A stretch of 64,000 bases of DNA from Saccoglossus kowalevskii. Lineage: Eukaryota; Hemichordata; Enteropneusta; Harrimaniidae. Made by a program: the position numbers and the translations under genes. The notes under the pieces are model-generated. The model did no database searches. It worked only from the letters and a program-made list of their open reading frames with translations, and was not told the DNA's origin. The stretch covers positions 171,677 through 235,676 of the forward strand of contig NW_003109983.1 in assembly GCF_000003605.2 (NCBI RefSeq). Reading direction: 5' to 3'. Numbering within the stretch: position 1 is the stretch's first letter; every line of letters starts with the position of its first letter. Shown here one piece after another: positions 60,457 to 64,000 of the stretch.

Positions 60457-63093
60457 TTAATCTATATAACCATTTGTTTCAGCAGCTGACATTAATGAAC
60501 TAAATTTGGAATTCGTATTAGCCAAAAGTATTGAAGGTTTATCGAACTCAACAACCTGGAATAAAAAAAGAATTCATTGTCAGTAACACTCTTAGTGTTT
60601 AATCGTCTTCACACTGAATGATGGAATGATTACGCGCGTAAGCGTCCTATAATAATAAAAACAAACATGGCTGCCACCAGGTTTGACCGGAATCCTCAAA
60701 AAGTTCGCTGATTCTGTTTTGGATTTCGGCATTCCCATGATGTATACAAGTGCTTGAAAAGAAAAGATATTTAATAATAAGGGTATTACGGGGATATCTA
60801 AAGTATGCACGTCGGTCGATACTCCCGCTTCAGTCAATAATGTATTCGTGCATACTTTGATGTATCTTCGCAATATCCTCATATTATTTTACGGATACAC
60901 TCTGTCTAACTCCATTCCTAACAGTATGTACATGACAAAGTATTCACATTGATTACAATATGTTGCTGTTTACCTTTCCCTTATCCATGACCATAATTTT
61001 ATCGAAATTTAATACAGTGTTTAGCCTGTGTGCTATTATCAACATAGTACAATCTTGAAATGCGTCTCTTATTGTTTGTTGTAAAAGACTATCAGTCGCT
61101 GTGTCAATGGAAGCAGTGGCCTCGTCCAGCATGACTATCTAAGAGTAAAACATAACAATACTAATATTAATAACATTTAAATTCATGTCTCACTCACTCA
61201 CTCACTCACTCACTCACTCACTCACTCACTCACTCACTCACTCACTCACTCACTCACTCACTCACTCACAACTCACTTACTCACTAACTAGCTCACTCAC
61301 TCACTGAAGTTACTATAACCGCGGGATTCTAAACTGTGAATCAGTCACTAACCTATTTATATTCCAATTGTGTCAAATGATATCAAAATATGTATGTAAT
61401 GATTAATTTCATTAAGTTGATTGATCTAAAAAAGATATCCTATATTTCTCTCAACCAACGACAACAGCTTCTTAGGCATTTACCCAGAACAGTTGTAAAT
61501 ATACGACTGAAATTTACTCAATGCAAAACATCTTATTGTGTGCAATCTGGTGCAAATACCACCCAGTACTATAATAATATCCTAACTAATATGTAAATGC
61601 ATTCATGTGGTCTAATACATTTATGTTTTCAGAAAATTACTGAATTACTGAAATTAACACAGTTTATCACATGAACTAGCTCACGAAGTCCCTAGACGAG
61701 AACGCAATGCTGAATTAAATGTCATTACCTTAGATTTTCTGAGCAATGCCCTTGCCATGCACAGTAGTTGTCTTTCACCAACGGAAAAGTTTTCACCATT
61801 TTCAACAACAGGGGCATTCAATTTATATTCCAATTCTCGCACCTATAGTTAATATACAACACGAGGGATGGAGTAAATGCATCAACAATACAGTTTGATA
61901 GTATATAAGTATTGTACGAATTTGGCAAGATCAATTTTTTTAAATTAACATCATTTTATATTACTAATTAATTCCAGGCTGACATTTTTGACCAGTTGGA
62001 ATACCCCATTTCAGGTTTGTTTCTATAAAAATACTCAACACTCAACACTCATTTTTGCAATTAACTATTGTTCCTAATACAACCGCTGATTGTAGTTTTT
62101 TTTCAAAATTATGTTCGGAGCCAAAAGTTTCTAGGAATATAATGCAATTCAGTATGCAATTTTAATGAGAAAAAAGACGCTCACAACACGCTTATCTTGT
62201 GGAAGACTTTATGTCCCGAATAACCCATCGTACTATAATCTTGTATATATTGTGTGGATGACCTTGTATCATGAACACATCATCTCTTGTGTGGATTTGT
62301 ATTCCTTGACAGCCAATGAAGTTGGAAGGCCTTATGCGTTTATATCTTACTATATTTGCCAACTGATGCTATTGTTCGCGTGTACAAATCCAAACAGTCC
62401 GAAAAAATTAAGCTAGGAAATATTGCAAATGAATTATTGTGACAGAACTCTAGTTCTTCAGAAGGTATATATTTATTGATCGTTAACATTTAAGCTTGAG
62501 TGGTTGCATAGGCTGAGGCTTACAAATTTCGGCTCATTGATAGAACAAGATAAACTACTGTTCCCAGATTATTTATGTACACATTCAGGTAGTTGTAAAT
62601 TCAGCTTACGGATGCTCACCTAGTTACTGTTCAGGGACGCTGTTTAGAGCAGGCTTCTCTGAATCGTACTAAGTTGTTTGTGAGTTTGAATCTAATGTGT
62701 GCGCATTTATATGTTCGTAATGTGAGATTACCGTGTCTTTCATGTAACACTTTTCCAAAGCTGACCAAACTTCATCATCAGAATATTGTTTAAATGGATC
62801 CAAATTATATCTACAATTTGAGAAACACATACTCTTATAGTTGGTTTGGTATTGAGTCAAATACCCAGTTAGAAATAATTGCAATTGATCAAAATACTCA
62901 TGGCTGTATCATGTATTATTCATAGAATCAAACCTGACAGTTCCAACAAACAAAACAGGATCTTGGGCAATTATTGTCAATCTTGATCTTAAATCTTGTA
63001 ATCCTAGAGTCGCTATATTAATACCATCAATATATATAGCACCGGAGTTTAGCTCCCTCAGACGAAAAAAACAAGCACCAAGGGAAGATTTTC
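60457..63093 (-). CDS. ABCC5-like: ABCC5/MRP5-like ABC transporter, last five exons of NBD2 (5' part outside window)
   Basis: Intact 3' end of a second transporter gene, transcribed leftwards. Exons (- strand, 5' to 3'): 63093-62934 (rest of Walker A KSSLG, then AQDPVLF of the Q-loop), 62810-62732 (NLDPF), 61842-61729 (signature [16 protein letters not shown]), 61138-60974 (Walker [12 protein letters not shown]-loop AHRLNT) and 60555-60457 ([13 protein letters not shown] tail, TAA). Each has GT-AG borders, the frame is open throughout, and key ATPase residues are present. Exon lengths 160, 79, 114, 165 and 99 are identical to the + strand pseudogene. The protein would be a plasma-membrane ATP-driven exporter; substrate unknown. 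The exon with the first half of Walker A must lie beyond 64000. Confidence 0.9.
60591..60890 (-). repeat. hairpin-headed dispersed repeat, copy 3, inserted in the last intron of the ABC gene
   Basis: Third copy of the 10.4/32.4 kb repeat, reversed. It carries AGTATCGACCGACG, an AATATGAGG head and the CAGAATCAGCGAAC block. Comparing this intron with the matching pseudogene intron (50991-51151) shows the homology breaking off after GTGTATCCG and resuming at GTGTTACTGACAATGAATT. That defines the insert as roughly 60591-60890. Its hairpin is much degraded. Confidence 0.8.
61189..61306 (+). repeat. (CACT)n microsatellite
   Basis: About 20 perfect CACT units (61189-61268), then imperfect ones to 61306, in the intron between the signature and Walker B exons of the - strand ABC gene. 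The corresponding intron of the pseudogene shows no such tract, so it expanded after the copies separated. Read on the sense strand it is (AGTG)n. Confidence 0.95.
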
Positions 63094-63182
63094 CTGTAAT
63101 TAAAGAAATGTTGTTAATGTATTAATGTATGTATTTGTTAATGTATAACATATGCATGTTAATTCAAGCTTTTGCGTTCTCT

Positions 63183-63221
<39 letters not shown>

Positions 63222-64000
63222 GTTCTATTTTTATAGAAGAACGTTCCCAAGTAAAAGAAATTCTAAAATTTAAAAACATAAGAGGTATTCACTAAACCAT
63301 ATACTATCACACTCAAGCAAGAGAATAGACATGTTGGTGAACTTGCCTTGCACTGTGAGTGTTTTATTGTTCACAAATAAAAAAAAGTAAAAAAAAAGAA
63401 CTGCAGACCTCACTTCTTTATATTTTTGTGTGGGCCAGCCAAGTTTCCACATACAAAAATACACATACTATTTCAATTTAATTTATTTTATTTTATAATA
63501 TTGTCACTGAATTCTTTAAACTAAATTTACCATTTACAAATTAATATGTTGGACACTATATAATCTTAATATTTTACAATCCATATCCTTATATTTGAAT
63601 CTGTTTCAAGACATTTGAAAAATATATTTTAGAAGCACAACAATGCAACGACAAGATTTGCAATAATTAGACTAGCCAGCAATAATTAATAAAGCTTGTT
63701 CAGAATACCATCTATTCCGGACATCATATTCAATGGCTAGTTCTCAGGATATACAGCAGTGAATACATAAACAGAAATCATTTTGATGCCATGTTTTTAG
63801 ACGACACCGCCATATCGAATTTGGATTTGGACCATACCATTTCAAGCTGCAGGGTGTCTAAACAATGACTCAACAAACAATAAACACATCTTCCACCCAC
63901 CACACACATTTTAGCCATAATTAAACAACCAAGAAAGCAACAAATATCAGGCTGCATCCTGAAAACAACAATATATCGCATTACAACCAGTCATTACAAA
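63094..64000. other. intron of the - strand ABC gene (presumed), with CA/TA microsatellite
   Basis: Upstream of the last visible acceptor (63094-63095). Sequence next to the acceptor resembles that before the pseudogene exon at 48784. A (CA)n(TA)n tract lies at 63182-63222. I looked for the Walker A exon on the - strand and did not find it. Confidence 0.6.

Overview
This is an AT-rich, intron-rich stretch of metazoan nuclear DNA, most likely from a marine invertebrate. Genes are split by 0.1-1.7 kb introns with normal GT-AG sites, and most of the space is non-coding or old transposon. A degraded retroelement with a SCAN-like gag and integrase placed before reverse transcriptase resembles the Gmr1 branch of Ty3/gypsy elements, which was described mainly from deuterostomes. 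That hints at a non-vertebrate deuterostome, but it does not prove it.

Left part (about 1-8.2 kb, + strand): the 3' six exons of a Cys-loop ligand-gated ion channel of the anionic glycine/GABA-receptor type. They run from the N-terminal ligand-binding domain through four membrane segments to the stop codon, and the reading frame is intact across all five introns. The signal peptide and first exons are not visible. A 0.33 kb inverted-repeat element sits directly in front of the last exon.

Middle (about 8.2-43 kb): no complete gene recognised. It holds a dispersed repeat with a 38-bp hairpin (three copies in the window), short inverted-repeat elements, a 1.35 kb diverged tandem array (28.8-32.15 kb) and a 0.28 kb one (27.6-28.1 kb). 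It also has the C-terminal end of a DDE_Tnp_4 (Harbinger/ISL2EU-like) transposase converging with a broken SWIM zinc-finger gene of the type found in SWIM-YqaJ proteins (35.3-36.5 kb). An isolated decayed exon of an ABC transporter lies at 37.1 kb, and an unassigned coding-like relic at 40.4-41.2 kb.

Right part (43.3-64 kb): an ABCC5/MRP5-like ABC transporter occurs on the + strand as a pseudogene (43.4-51.25 kb; stops, frameshifts, lost splice sites, missing exons). A second copy lies on the - strand (63.1-60.46 kb; the five exons in view are intact with identical exon lengths and the gene runs off the right edge). The two copies point tail to tail. Between them lies the dead Gmr1-like retroelement (54.9-59.4 kb) in the order gag-protease-integrase-integrase-RT-RNase H. 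Its integrase is duplicated in tandem (714 bp) and both copies share the same inactivating lesions.

No rRNA, complete tRNA or CRISPR was found. All calls are by eye; no database search was run.
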